Origin: Chrysomallon squamiferum | Taxonomy: Eukaryota > Mollusca > Gastropoda > Neomphalida > Peltospiridae | DNA: 64,000 nt | Assembly: GCA_012295275.1 (NCBI GenBank) | Contig: CM022667.1 | Span: forward strand, 8,767,538-8,831,537 | Reading direction: 5' to 3' | In this document: positions 26,057 through 40,140 of the stretch, in pieces | Numbering within the stretch: position 1 is the first letter of the stretch | How the letters are laid out: each line of letters starts with the position of its first letter | The notes under the pieces: generated by a model | The model's input: the letters and a program-made list of their open reading frames with translations, nothing else | Databases searched by the model: none | What the model was told of the DNA's origin: nothing | Made by a program: the position numbers and the translations under genes

Positions 26057-26252
26057 TGTTAATAAAGAGCGATTGAGATTTGAATAATGACTTAAAACTG
26101 GTCAAACATGTTGTTTCTTTTCTCCAAGAAATAATTTCAAAAATAAGGACTTGCAAAACCCTGATGTATCATTTTAATGCTCATAGATGAGAATGGCCTG
26201 ACAAAAAAAAATCAGGAAACTTATTTTTATGAAATTTAGGGAACCACTAAGC
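26057..26252. other. spacer between the two hAT elements
   Basis: Non-coding. It contains GGGAACCACTA at 26239-26249, the reverse complement of the first element's TAGTGGTTCCC terminus, so it may be the end of a further hAT copy. Confidence 0.4.
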
Positions 26253-26686
26253 CATTGCTGCCCAACCTTTTCCGAACATGGGCCGGATTTAAGAAAAAAA
26301 CAATGCCAGTGGGCCGGACTCACATTTCTAGCCTTTCATTTTTTAATACAACTACTTGAAATGGTTTGAAAAAGTAGTCAGAACTGAAAATATTGATCCT
26401 ATTATTCTATTTATAGAAATTATCCATTATACAATTATAATTCATAACTCAATTTAAACACATGATCCTATTTCTATTACTTCTTCACTGCTATCAAAAA
26501 ATTATAGTCTCCAGATATTACATGAATACAAAATGACCATTAAAAATTTTGATTTAGAATCTTACATTCTATAAAACAAATTTAATAATTGATCAAGATT
26601 AAAAAAACATTTGTTCAAATAAATGGCTTTGTATTTCAATAATAAAACAATTTTATTTAGATGTATACCGGTAATGAATGAAAATA

Positions 26687-28011
26687 TCAGTGAGAAACTT
26701 GAAATTGTTTTGAGTCATCAAGAAGCTTTTCAGTGTCTGCCAGAATATTTGTTAAGGCCAGTCGAAGTTCATGTTCAAGGTGAGCATCACTGAAAGAATT
26801 TCTTTTGTTCGATTTTACCAATTGCATGCGGCTGAAGAGGTATTCACATATCCATGTTGAACTGAACAAAACGAGAAAGCGTTTTGAGTAGCAAGTAAGA
26901 TTTGGATATTGAGTGTGAGGTAGACCGTATTTGTAGAAGTCCATCAGATTCCTTTTTAAAAACTGACTCAATTCATTCAATTCCATTTGAAGCTCAACAG
27001 GGGCATCAGCAGGATCCACCTGATCTCGGTAAAGTAAGGAATGCCAGAAAATTCGGCGTTTATCTCATCAAGAAAATTTTGAAATTGTCGATGATTTAAT
27101 GCATGACTCCGAATGAAGTTGACAGCTTTCACGACATTATCCATGACGTGATCAAACTTAATGATTTTGGAGCAAAGTGATTCCTGATGTATAATGCAAT
27201 GGTACCACAATATTTGGTCTTTACTCACATTCAGGGATTCCAGTTTTCTTTGGATGAAACCATGCAAGCCTTGTTCCTAACAGGCGATTCCCACCAGGTG
27301 ATCGTAAGTCAGTCCCGCCTTTTCAAGTGCAGTATAGATTTCTTTGAAAACAGCAGTGCAATTTCCTTTCATGGGGCATAGAGCAAGTAATTCTTCAGTG
27401 ATATTAAAACTTGAATCAACACCTCTCACGAAAATTGCCAGTTGTGGTGTATCAGTCATGTCAGTAGATTCGTCGATGGCAATGCTGTAAGTTTCCAAGT
27501 TTTTACAAAGTTCGTTCAACTGCATTTTCGTATTTTCGGCCAGTTCTTCAATCCTTTGGATTATTGTATTACGCGACATGCTAACACATTTTATAGCTTT
27601 CTCTTTGCACAGAATTTCAGTCACCGAGGTGATACATTCTTTGACAAAGTCTCCTTCCGAAAAAGGTTTCGTGTTGCGTGCAATCTTTTCAGCAATGACA
27701 AAACTTACTTTGGCGTATTTTTTCGATCCATCATCTATTTTCTGAAAAATATTCTGTTGCGAAACTAAATTCCTTTGAAGTAAAAGTACTTTCTCCTTGT
27801 GTTGATCTCCTTCATAATGATTATGGGTCGAAGCGTGCTTTAATGTGTAATGCCGTTTCACATTTTCAACTTTTGGAACTGCAACTGTTTCACCACAGAT
27901 CAGACAGAGACATTTTGCATTTGATTCCATGAAGAAATACAAATTTGTCCATGCCTCGTTAAACCTGCGATTCTGCTTGTCTACTTTTCTAATTTTTCTA
28001 GCTGACACCAT
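26687..28011 (-). pseudogene. hAT transposase, GTF2IRD2-like, broken
   Basis: Minus-strand remnant. The first frame (28011-27277, 244 codons) has a BED/SPIN-type finger (CLICG..H-x4-H), then IAIDESTDMTDTPQLAIFVRG, which holds the first catalytic Asp region of hAT transposases. It ends in TAG after LVGIAC, just where the next conserved Asp-Gly block is expected. The same frame resumes as EQGLHGFIQRKLESL and HCIIHQESLCSK. A large deletion then joins it to the C-terminal part (27019-26687: WICEYLFSRMQ, LRLALTN), the dimerisation domain. Stops and deletions make it inactive. Similar domesticated vertebrate proteins exist, but nothing here suggests domestication. Confidence 0.83.
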
Positions 28012-28208
28012 GGATGAACAAAATTTGAAATTTATTGTGAAAAAGAAACTACTGTAATTCGCTCATCGGTATAAGAAGGCTTCCATATCAAAAGTTGTGC
28101 CTGAGTAAATTTGAAATTAAATCACGGAAAAGTCACGTGATATTATTCCTAAAAAACGACACCTTCAACCACGATAGATTATTGTGGCGTGCGCGCCCCG
28201 GTGGAAAA

Positions 28209-28273
28209 TACCATAGATATTTCAATAAGAAATGGTAAAAAGTTCAGCTTTTTCTATTGAAATATCTATGGTA
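28209..28273. repeat. 19-bp perfect inverted repeat
   Basis: TACCATAGATATTTCAATA at 28209-28227 pairs perfectly with TATTGAAATATCTATGGTA at 28255-28273, with a 27-bp loop. It lies upstream of the hAT transposase start, inside the element. Confidence 0.85.
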
Positions 28274-28525
28274 ATTTCCCATCAATCAATCAGTCGTACC
28301 CTCTGTGATACTTCACTTTTTATCAATATTTTGATGTCAGCAAACACACAGTTTTTAGACCTAACACTACTCCATTCTTCAAACTGAAAACTATTGATTA
28401 GTAGCCAATCATCATCGAAGAAAAATAACAGTAGTAAGCGTCTGCGTTAATGTTAAGGAATAAATTGAAGACCGACTAGCGGTCTGGATTCTAAGACTTT
28501 GTGGGCCGGACGTTGGGCAGCACTG

Positions 28526-29400
28526 CTGTATTATCACGCATAAATCAATTGTTCAGTGACCTAATACACACAATTGTTCGTTTTATCACTTTCATTTGAA
28601 TCCCATCCTAATCCCCAATTTTGCATATGAATATGAGCAGGGTATATGAGAACTGACCATGGACAACTCCCTTGGAACTGACTGAGCTGCAGTCATCAAC
28701 TTCACACGTTCATACAGCAAGATTGTTGTGTTCACGCAACAGCATTAGTGAGCAATTGGGATAATATACAAGCTTAAATGTTACTTTTTATAGTACTGCT
28801 TGTTACTATTCTTGTAGAATTGTAGCTTATGGTGTATTTTACATAGTAATATTTAAATTTGTGATACAATGTATTTTAGATAACGCCCCCTGATGTGCGT
28901 TCGGCACCCCCCAAATGAAGAAAATACTCACAATGCCCACAAGGGGGCATTATCGCCCATGTTGGGAATCCCTGATCTATAAGAAAACAAACCCAATTAA
29001 TTTTCTATTGTTTTGGGGAAACCTATTTGAAATATGGACACAGCAAGCACAGCTGTTGATTCCTCCTTTCATTCCCTGCATTCGCCTTGATGATGAAGCT
29101 GTAGAAAGTTGCCATATTTAGGTTGTTTCTTCCGACTGAATCGGGATCACGCAGCAGCAAGGCAATATCTCTTGGGTGGTTTCTCCTCTTCTTCTTTCTC
29201 ATTTGTTGTATTCTTCTGCGATGACTCTGTCCCACCATCCAGTAGGTCTTGTAAGACCGGACTCAGACACGGCATGGACGAGTCACGGTAATTATGTTAA
29301 TATAAGTTACGTTACATGTATTAAAGAAATGTAATGCCTTTATGATACAATACACAGCTTAATTAAAGCACCGAAACAAGTGAGAAAATTATCTTAAAAA
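28526..29400. other. intergenic, with one hAT-like terminus
   Basis: No recognised gene. Around 28860-28974 an inverted pair (ATAACGCCCCCTG near 28881, GGGGGCATTATC near 28943) precedes GTTGGGAATCCCTG, which looks like the right end of another hAT-type element (reverse complement CAGGGATTCCCAAC). A 71-codon minus frame (29238-29023) is Arg/Lys-rich at its start and not assignable to a family. Confidence 0.4.
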
Positions 29401-30970
29401 TCCTGCTGCCAAACTCTTATCACAGCAATACCAAAGTTCCAAAATCCTCTCCCATACAAATCCTGCTACCAAACTCTTATCACAGCAATACCAAAGTTCC
29501 AAAATCCTCTACCATACAAATCCTGCTGCCAAACTCTTATCACAGCAATACCAAAGTTCCAAAATCCTCTCCCATACAAATCCTGCTGCCAAACTCTTAT
29601 CACAGCAATACCAAAGTTCCAAAATCCTCTCCCATACAAATCCTGCTGCCAAACTCTTATCACAACAATACCAAAGTTCCAAAATCCTCTCCCATACAAA
29701 TCCTGCTGCCAAACTCTTATCACAGCAATACCAAAGTTCCAAAATCCTCTCCCATACAAATCCTGCTGCCAAACTCTTATCACAGCAATACCAAAGTTCC
29801 AAAATCCTTTCCCATACAAATCCTGCTACCAAACTCTTATCACAGCAATACCAAAGTTCCAAAATCCTTTCCCATACAAATCCTGTTACCAAACTCTTAT
29901 CACAGCAATACCAAAGTTCCAAAATCCTCTCCCATACAAATCCTGCTACCAAACTCTTATCACAGCAATACCAAAGTTCCAAAATCCTCTACCATACAAA
30001 TCCTGCTACCAAACTCTTATCACAGCAATACCAAAGTTCCAAAATCCTCTCCCATACAAATCCTGCTGCCAAACTCTTATCACAGCAATACCAAAGTTCC
30101 AAAATCCTCTACCATACAAATCCTGCTGCCAAACTCTTATCACAGCAATACCAAAGTTCCAAAATCCTCTCCCATACAAATCCTGCTGCCAAACTCTTAC
30201 CACATCAATACCAAAGTTCCAAAATCCTCTCCCATGCAAATCCTGCTACCGAAGTTCCAAAATCCTTTCCCATTCAAATCCTGCTACCAAACTCTTATCA
30301 CAGCAATACCAAAGTTCCAAAATCCTCTACCATACAAATCCTGCTACCAAACTCTTATCACAGCAATACCAAAGTTCCAAAATCCTCTACCATACAAATC
30401 CTGCTGCCAAACTCTTATCACAGCAATACCAAAGTTCCAAAATCCTCTCCCATACAAATCCTGCTACCACTCTTACCACATCAATACCAAAGTTCCAAAA
30501 TCCTCTCCCATGCAAATCCTGCTACCGAAGTTCCAAAATCCTTTCCCATTCAAATCCTGCTACCAAACTCTTATCACAGCAATACCAAAGTTCCAAAATC
30601 CTCTACCATACAAATCCTGCTGCCAAACTCTTATCACAGCAATACCAAAGTTCCAAAATCCCCTACCATACAAATCCTGCTACCAAACTCTTATCACAGC
30701 AATACCAAAGTTCCAAAATCCTCTACCATACAAATCCTGCTACCAAACTCTTATCACAGCAATACCAAAGTTCCAAAATCCTTTCCCATTCAAATCCTGC
30801 TACCAAACTCTTATCACAGCAATACCAAAGTTCCAAAATCCTCTACCATACAAATCCTGCTGCCAAACTCTTATCACAGCAATACCAAAGTTCCAACATC
30901 CTCCCATACAAATCCTGCTGCCAAACTCTTATCACAGCAATACCAAAGCTTCAAGATCCTCTCCCATGAC
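29401..30970. repeat. 60-bp minisatellite, ~27 copies
   Basis: Consensus begins TCCTGCTGCCAAACTCTTAT and ends CTCTCCCATACAAA. Fourteen exact-length 60-bp units run 29401-30240. They are followed by a 38-bp truncated unit (30241-30278), three 60-bp units, a 58-bp unit (30459-30516), a second 38-bp unit (30517-30554), five 60-bp units and two 58-bp final units. Most differences are single substitutions (CTGCC/CTACC, CTCTCC/CTCTAC/CTTTCC). The unit length is a multiple of three, so long spurious frames occur on both strands. Confidence 0.97.
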
Positions 30971-32877
30971 CTCCATAAACCTAAAATGGAACCAAGGGTT
31001 ACGCAAGTGCCTGCAAAATTTCTTTAGTGTGTTGTCATCAGGCATTTTCACCCTGAAAACATGCATTCAAGTACAGTTATCTTTCTTATTTTCATAAACC
31101 AGTTTCACAACTGTAATACTGTCTACACGGTTCATTTAGAACAGAGGGGACAGAACGTCCTTAAAACTTCTGAATCCAACACCAACATCTCTTGTTTTAC
31201 ATTATCATATGTTGCTTTCAGTTTCTTAAGCCTTAATGGCTGAGTGGCTGTCAACAAAACTCATTTGGTGGCTGCTTCCACTCTAAATTCTCTGTTGTTG
31301 TCCCCTGTGATTGATAGAATAATGGTGAACAGTTTACAAAGATATTATATGTTTCTCCTTTTTTAAAGTAAAAACATTACCACATAGAGCGACTGGCATC
31401 TTTTTGAATTCTATGATGAAACCATTTTTCAATACGTTAATTATGTTAGAGGACAATTCTGAACTCTTTAGGAATCACTGGTTTAAACATTAATCGTGAG
31501 AAATTTGTTATGTATAAATAAACAAAATGTTAAGTATAGGCGTGAAAATGAAGAGGTGTTTTTTTTGTGTGAATAATCATGTTGATAGTAATAAGTTTTA
31601 TACAATTTTTGTAATTATTTTCAACTTTGCAGGGTATATATTTTGCAAATTGTGTTGAATAATTTATTTTTTATATGCAATGTATACAATATCTAAAATC
31701 ATTTTGTAAAATGAATAAAAAAAAAATATAAAAAAAGATTGTTTAGTTTTTTTTGTTTTTTTAATTATTTATCTGGAAATATTAAGGAACTACATTTAAG
31801 TTACATATAATCAGAGCTTTTTGTGAATAATACGTTGCTGTTATTCAGATTATTCACTTCTGGGATGACAATTACAATCTATCAGCAAAAATTCAATTTA
31901 CTTTTACCATAAGTAAATAGCAAGGCATAAAGAACTGATGAAAATGAAGCAATACACTGGAGAGCCTAAAGTAACTTGACATATTTGGTGTTTGTAGCAG
32001 TAACTAAAGATGGACAATATGAAAGGTATTTGGTTTTTAATAACTTTTTATTTTCACAATATGAGAGACGATCTGTCAATTTTAAAAAAAGTATCTGCTG
32101 GAATTTTAATTTTTAATTTACACATTAAATAAAACTGATAAACCTATAACTTATAATTTATGTTGTCTAGTACTTTTTTTTGTTTTTTCTCACTGCAACA
32201 TTTGTCAGAAAAAGAATTAAATTAATAGAATAATGCTAAAAATATTGAAAATCCTTAGTAATGAAGAACTCTGACATAAAATAAAAGATAAAAAGAAAAA
32301 ATAAGTAAGTAACCATAAAGAAACGTGATATTTCAGAAAATTTATTTTAAAAATTAAATATCAGTGCAGTGTGCTTCTGTTCACACTTCTGCTGAAATGC
32401 AATTTAAAAAAAAAAAGGTTTTGTTGTTTTTTTGTATTATTATTATCTTTAGTAATGGACAATATTAAATTACTTGCTTCTTACTAAACTTATCTGTTAC
32501 AAACATCAATTATTGTACACTGATTCCTGGAATGTCGTTTGGCTGTCTGTTCTTTTTAAGAACAGGTTTCTTAATGCGGCTGCAACAACACATTGTTTAT
32601 CAAATCAATGCAGATAATTGTTGTATTCTAAATGATACTAGGTTGCAGATTCTTTAATATCAAGACACAACAATCTGTTAAGTTCCAAATTCATTAACTT
32701 CAATGCCAACAAGAAAAAGAGACAGGCCCCAGTAATAATGGTTGTGAGGTCACAGAATTCGTTCGTTACTTCCGATGAATAAACACAGAGGTACATTATT
32801 TGTGGTAGTATCCTGATGTAAGTAAATATGTAGGAGCAGAACTGTGTTTTTTTTTTACTCTTGTTCCATCGTGTTCA
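30971..32877. other. intergenic, downstream of DHX38
   Basis: No coding frame of note. GGAATCACTGG near 31471 could be a worn hAT-type terminus. T-rich and A-rich runs occur near 31700-31760 and 32400. Part of the region below 32878 is probably DHX38 3' UTR, but no polyadenylation site can be fixed. Confidence 0.4.
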
Positions 32878-34616
32878 TCACAAGCCAAACTTGGTAGGAG
32901 TTCGTTTTGGTGTTGCTACGGGTGTTCCTGGTTCCATTCTGCCTGGAGTGGCAATGGCTGCCCTGAAATTACAGAATATTTTATTACTAAAAACAAGGTA
33001 ATTTATAATTCACAAACACAGTGCTATTAATTGTTCTTTTGTTTATACCTGGTGTGATTACAACATTGATGTCTTTCATTTGACACTTTTATATATTGGT
33101 GATCTATGTCCAGTTTATCAAATGTTTCTTGTGTTTTTTTTCTTATCCACCAGATATTTAATCATCTTGTGTAGCATCTTCTTAATCCTTTTTCAGTAAA
33201 TTATACATATTGGATATTTCAGTACAGAGTATCAGCCAAAATTATGCTTTGGGTTTTAGTATGGCTATTTTTTGTTTCTAATTCCCCTAACCACCACACC
33301 CAAATTCTGCTCTGTAGGTTATTTATTTATTTACTTCTTTATTATTATTATTATTATTTATATATTTTAAAAGGCTGAAAACAGAATGATACAAAAAAAT
33401 ATGTTATTACTTTCTGACAGACACATTGACTTTCTGTTCATGTTCTTTTCTTGCTTTTATCAACTCCTCTGCTCTCTTCATCTCACTCTCCATAGTGTCC
33501 ATCTCCTCCTGGGCCTGCAGTTTTCTTTCCTAAAATAAAATAATAATGAAAATTTATCTATTGATCTGATAAGAAACTCAGGTCTTAAGAAAATAATAAA
33601 GAAAAACTCAATGAAAATTTGAAAAATTTATAACAGGAAATTACACAGATGATTTTAATGATGACAGCCATAGGCCATTTACTAATTAGAAGCATAGAAT
33701 ATATACATTATCTTGTCAGAAACATTTCATAATTAATAAATTAATAAATAAATAAATAAATAAGAGAATTCTTTGTTTATGAAAGTTAGCAGTATATTTT
33801 GACATCTGCAATATCTAATTTGAAAAACATTACAAAAGTCAATGCCTGGAAAACATTGAAAATGTATCTTCTGGGTGTCTCACCCCATATATTTTTAAAG
33901 TGTACTCTTGTTAATGAAAACTGGATTGTGGAAAAAACATTTCAATTAAAACATGATCAGGAACTAAGAACCTATTTCTTCACATTGCCAAAATAAGTTT
34001 AAAAAGGCACACTCTAATAAGTTAAAGAAAAGGTAAAACTGGGTATGTTTACCACTCGTGTCTTTGAAGAATCTTTGATGCTGTAAAACATGGGTCCAAG
34101 TTCTGCTAGCCACTGTCCATCCACAGCTGTCACACACTGCATGTACTCCTGTCACAAAAATAAATATGTTGTATATTCCTTGATAAAAACACATAATCCT
34201 AGTCAAACAGCCCTTGAAAAACATTAAGTCATAATCACTGAGTATAGGTTGTGTATTTGTGTATGTTGTTTGGATGGTTGTGTGTTGAGTGTGTGTGTGA
34301 ATGTTAAGTGTGTGTATTTTTTTCAGCCTACCTTAGAAGTCATGACAAGTTCATGATAGACAATATAATCAGGTGTGTATCCCATTCCAAACAAAGCACT
34401 GGTTGGGTGAAGGTGACATGGCATTCCTGTTCGAGTATTTACATATTCACCCAGACCCTGAAAAAATAAAAAATAATTTGCATAGTATAAAATTTAATTA
34501 CATATTTAAAAATGCTATTAAAGATTAATGGAGTAAAAAGATTTCTGTATAAATACTATAAAATGTATTTCTTTAAAACTGTTCAACACAATTAAAAGTT
34601 CTTTTTTATTTATTTA

Positions 34617-34670
<54 letters not shown>

Positions 34671-36319
34671 TTTAACCTCTCCTGTGTTAAGTTGTACTGT
34701 GTGAATGTGCTTGTAAAGCAAGAAGCATACCAAGTTTCAGTTTGAGCAATATTTTGAGTAACTGGTACAGTTTTTTTTTAGATTCTGAGAATTTAGTATT
34801 TTAAACTTTGACATCACATTAATAAAAATGCTCTTATGCTGTTAATTTTTGAATTATTATTATTATTTATTATCATTTTTTGTTTGTTTATGAGTGATGA
34901 AATAAAATTACCTTTATTCTGGCAGCCTGGTGGAAGTACGCAGAACAGATACATTTTCTTATCACATCCCACTCATTACCACACGACACCATCGCCATCT
35001 TCTGCTGATCCATGATTTCTTTTAACTGCTGTCGAACCTCACGTACCTTCAAACAACAACAACAACAATAATAATAATAATTACAATAATAACAACAATA
35101 ACATATAGTAATAATAATAAAAATATTATTACTAATATTAATAATTAATAACAATAATAAAAATAACAACAACAACAACAGAACCAGATCTAACAATAAA
35201 AAATTGCTAATAAGTTATAATAACAATTATATTTTAATATGTTACAGTGGTTGTGGTAACATTATTGTTGACCTGTAATAATTATAATAATAATAATTAT
35301 ACCAGCATTGCAGTAGTAGCACTAGCAGTAGTAATAGTTCTTGTTAGTATCATCATTATTATTTTTAGTAGTAGTAGTAGTAGTATACATTTTTTCAGTT
35401 TAAATTAATAAAAAAAGTAACTGAACAAAAATAGTTTACAATTAAACAAGGGAGGTAACTTGTCTAATATACTAGGATAACTGCATAAACAACCAACATG
35501 GAAAATAAAAAAAGAACAACGAAGTGCATTAAGGTCAAAGTTTTAATTTATGCATACTTAATTAACTGTGTGTGTGTATGTACATAATCTAGATGTGACT
35601 TTTTAACAATTCAGGGTTGAAAGGGGTTTAACCTGAATACATTTAATAACCTTTTATTTTATGAAATAACATTTTTTGCCTGTACAAAATAAATACAATT
35701 GATATCAAAAGTCTGTTTTTGTTTCAGTATCTTGAAGAAGAAAATATAATATATGATTCTTTATTTTATTACTAATTTTGTTATTGTTTTATTACTACAA
35801 CAAGAACAATTAAGGCTTTACTGGTACTGCTACTCCAACTACTATTGCAGCTACTACTGTTACTACTATTATGACCACTGCAACTATTACTAATAATCCA
35901 ATTATAACTGCTATCACTACTGTTTTATTTACTTACTTATGTTTTATTATTGCTGATATCATTATAAAATAATTATGGTTCTTGTTATTATTATTATATA
36001 CCAAGTCAAATGAAATCATTTAAAAGGAATAAAATAAATTATCTGTAAGAGAAAGTAAATTGCTCAACAATTCAGGAATACAAGTAAAACAAAAGATGTC
36101 ATTAACTCACCTTTCTCATAGCTTTGATGTGAATAAAATGTTCATTGCACCATGAAGCTGAATATCTGAAATAACAACAATAAAAATAACAATAACTGAC
36201 AACAATAATAATAATAATAATGAATCTTAATAAGAAATAATTACAATAAATATATAAAAAATAATAATAATATAAAAATAAAAAAATAATGATAATATAA
36301 AAATAAAAAAATAATAATA

Positions 36320-36387
<68 letters not shown>

Positions 36388-36805
36388 CAATAAAATGCAA
36401 AATAAAATACCTTAAATACAATTTACTTATTAAAAACGAAACCAAATAACATTTGACTAATTTATTTAAATTGCAATTTTTCAGTCCATATCATTAGCCA
36501 CTGTACTTAAGAATCTGTTCTATTATTTAATCAGTTCATCACAAAAACAACAACAGATCCAGTATGTTTGTTTAAAGACAGTGATTTCCAGGCAACTCGA
36601 ACAACAGATGAAAGTTCTCACATGAACTGAATGTGTAGGGTTCAGTGGAAACTCACCCGTTTCGCTTCCACTGCTGGTAGACATTGAGGAGAGTCAGGTG
36701 ATCGCTCTCCGCTACTTGAAATTTCTCCCTCGCAGCATCCGAGTCTTCTTCTCGCCCTTTTGGTCGATAGAAAATAGCCGGGACAGACAGCATGGACACT
36801 ATAGT
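32878..36805 (-). CDS. DHX38: DHX38 (PRP16) C-terminal exons
   Basis: C-terminal part of the DEAH-box splicing helicase PRP16/DHX38, which acts at the second catalytic step of the spliceosome. Exons in transcript order: 36657-36805 ([18 protein letters not shown]), 36111-36165 ([14 protein letters not shown]), 34912-35046 ([15 protein letters not shown]), 34332-34457 ([18 protein letters not shown]), 34053-34148 ([18 protein letters not shown]), 33411-33529 (charged coiled-coil segment) and 32878-32962 ([14 protein letters not shown] at 32878-32880). All borders are GT-AG and phases agree. This covers the end of the HA2/winged-helix region, the OB-fold and the basic tail. It joins the upstream exons across an 18.7-kb intron. 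The C-terminus matches the family (human ends RRTPARFGL). Confidence 0.96.
36310..36383. repeat. (AAT)n in DHX38 intron
   Basis: About 20 AAT units inside a wider A/T-only stretch from about 36230, in the intron between the first two exons of the DHX38 3' block. Confidence 0.9.
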
Positions 36806-36919
36806 CTGTGGAAAACAGTAAAATCAAACATTTCTAATTAATTAAAATGTAGTGTTTTTTCTTATCTGATTTTATTTATGAGTGTCTGAGTGTATGTATG
36901 TGTACATACTTGAGTGTTT

Positions 36920-36968
<49 letters not shown>

Positions 36969-37369
36969 ATTAAATAAAAACAATGATTCAGTATGTGTTT
37001 CTGTAGGTGTATGTGTGAAGATTAGACTCTAAATAGTCTGGTGTCTCGAGTGGTAGTACAAACAACATATTCAAATTGCAACAGAAATTTTTTGTTTTCA
37101 TAAGTACATCCTATAAACAATCTTTCAAATGCAGAATAAAAATGTAAAATTTCAGGAAAATGTATTTCAGTCTGTACCTGACATATTGTATATGAGCTTC
37201 AGTTTTCTACATCACTAAGTCAGAAAACAAACACTTTAGGTCTGCCATAGTTAAACAAACATGTCAAGTGTCATTAACCAACTTACATCATTCTCAGTGA
37301 TAAATATGTTTATTTTCTAGTGGCAAACCTTACAAATGTTTGTTCAGGCGTGTAACTCAAATCAGTATA

Positions 37370-37400
<31 letters not shown>

Positions 37401-39240
37401 AAATGTAAATACAACAATAATAAATACCCCTCCCCCCCCAAAAAAAAATAATGAAAATAAAATAAAATAATATAAATTAAAAAAATTTAAAAGTAAAATA
37501 AAAGATAAAAATGAAATGAAATAAAATAAAATGTAAGTAAGTAAAGAACTAAATAAAAATAAATAAATAATAATAATAAAAAAGATCACTATCAAAATAC
37601 ACCATTAAAATGGTGGCTATAAATATTATCAGATTTTGTCCATACAAGATCCACGAAGCATAAACTAATGAAGACTGTACATAAACATACATATCAGTGA
37701 CGTTCAGGTAAACATCTTGTTTATCTGATATTCTGTATCTCACATCTATCTCAAAACACACAAAAAAACCCTCAACCACAACAAAACAGAAACATGAAAT
37801 ACTGATATTTTTTTCTTCCTTCTTCTAGTGTTTGCAGTTTCACTTTTCTGTACATGTCATCTTTAAGCCACAGGTATTATTTGTTGTTATACACCATGAA
37901 AAGAGCCTAACATAGTTTTAAACTTGTGAACCTATCCTACTGCCATGAAAAAAACCAACAAAAAAAAACCCACAACAAATAATGATAGTAATGATAATAA
38001 TAAAAACTGTTTCAAACAATGAAAATATTTTATCACCAGTCATAAACTTTTGTACTTTGTTAAAACTGCCTGCCTCACAAATTAACCTCCAAGAATTTTG
38101 ATGATTTTATCAGTGAAGAAAGGTTAAGGGAGGTTTCAGAGAGGGGTGTGTAGCTTCCCTAAAGTCCCCCCTTAAACTTTCCAAAGCCTACTATCTTTAT
38201 GATATAATTTTGTAATTTAAACTTTCATTACTAATTGTTGTGTGATAAAAAAACAACAACAGTAATAACAATAATAAAAAAATCACATAGCTAGTTAGTT
38301 TTAAACTAAATGTTTATAGGTTGAAATTTCATACTCAGACAGTTTTCAGTTATTTGTAAACATTAGCTAGTCAAAATCCTCCCATACATTTCACTTTTCT
38401 TTTTAAAACAAATATATAATAATAACAGCAACAATCACTACAATTACAATGATTTAAATGTTTTTCAATGAAGAATATCTTGAAAGAATTAGATGATGAT
38501 AAAAGATAATAGGTTTTTTTTTTTTTTTTTTCTTTTTCTGGGGGTGTGTATTTTATCCTCTGCTGACTTAAATGTTTTTAAAACTTGAAGTGTATAATGG
38601 ATAAAGATTATAAATTAAAATCTGAGTGAACTTTATAAATTGATGACTACGTCGCTGTAAGTGACCTTTTTTCTCTCAATCATTCAGTTCCACATTCCAT
38701 GCCTAGAGATGATGAAAAAAAGGGGAAAAAAAGGTTTAATTAAGATAAATATACTCGGGGGACTGTCTGATCTACAGGCTTCTATGACTTTTCTTCGGCT
38801 TCAGAGTTTTTATCATTTCCTAGATGTTCATCTTAATGGAACAGTGAACATTTCAGCACTGTAACAACATCCCTGAAAAGAAGACCACTGTCCAGTCATG
38901 TCCAGTTTATAAAGTTGTGTCCAGTAGAGCAGAATGTTCTGGTTCAGTTATTTTATTTTATTTTTTTTTAAAATCTAGGATTGTTTAGTAATTTACTCGG
39001 TTAACCAAACATTTTAAATCTGACTGTCACCAGTTTCTGTGTATTCAACAGACTGGAAAAGAAATTTACTTTTCTTGTTACAAGTCAAGTTATATTTTGA
39101 GTAGGTTTACAAACTCACTGGCTCACTTTTTCATTCTCTCTTTCTGTCTGTCTCTCTTTCTTTCTATCTCTTTTTTCTCTCCCACTCTCATTTTTGTTTT
39201 GAAAGACACACTTCCTTTTTCTTTCTTCCTCTGTAGTTTA

Positions 39241-39744
<504 letters not shown>

Positions 39745-40140
39745 ATGAAAAGAGAGAAATAATAATAAAAAAAAAAAAAAACAGTAACCCAAATATAAAA
39801 ACTTCTCCAAAAAGTAGAAGAGAGAAAAGAAAGAAAACAAACCCAAAAAGAAAACAAAAATGAATAAAAAAGAAAATGATGAATTTTTTTTTTTTTTTAT
39901 ATAAAAAATCATGTATTCAAAATAGAAAACAACAACAAACAACTTCTCTTAAAGAAAAAAAAAAATGAGTCAAAACAAGTCAAAGATTTTATGAAAAATA
40001 ACTATTGTGTTACAAAGGGTGGATTCCCACCCATCGCGTTTTGCACACATCACCCTAAACTCTGCACTCCACCCAACAGGGGCACGTTGCACACAGAACC
40101 AAAGTGGGGTCAGGACGTTGCACACCACACTACTACAACC

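Larger units (their letters stand above)
26253..28525 (-). mobile_element. decayed GTF2IRD2/FAM200-like hAT element
   Basis: Left end CATTGCTGCCCAACCTTTTC and reverse-complemented right end CAGTGCTGCCCAACG form an imperfect terminal inverted repeat. GGGCCGGA-type sequence follows just inside both ends. Flanking octamers (CACTAAGC and CTGTATTA) do not match, so no target duplication survives. A broken transposase lies on the minus strand (26687-28011). A 19-bp perfect inverted repeat lies between the transposase start and the right end. Confidence 0.78.

Noticed and set aside
27187-27768. Plus-strand frames of 64 and 108 codons
   Set aside because: Antisense shadows of the hAT transposase remnant.
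29023-29238. 71-codon minus-strand frame, Arg/Lys-rich start
   Set aside because: A transposase (PIF/Harbinger) origin was considered, but none of the expected motifs could be matched.
29466-31097. Long repetitive open frames on both strands (up to 287 codons)
   Set aside because: They exist because the 60-bp minisatellite unit is divisible by three. Overlapping frames on both strands repeat a 20-residue motif, with no signal, start context or splice support.
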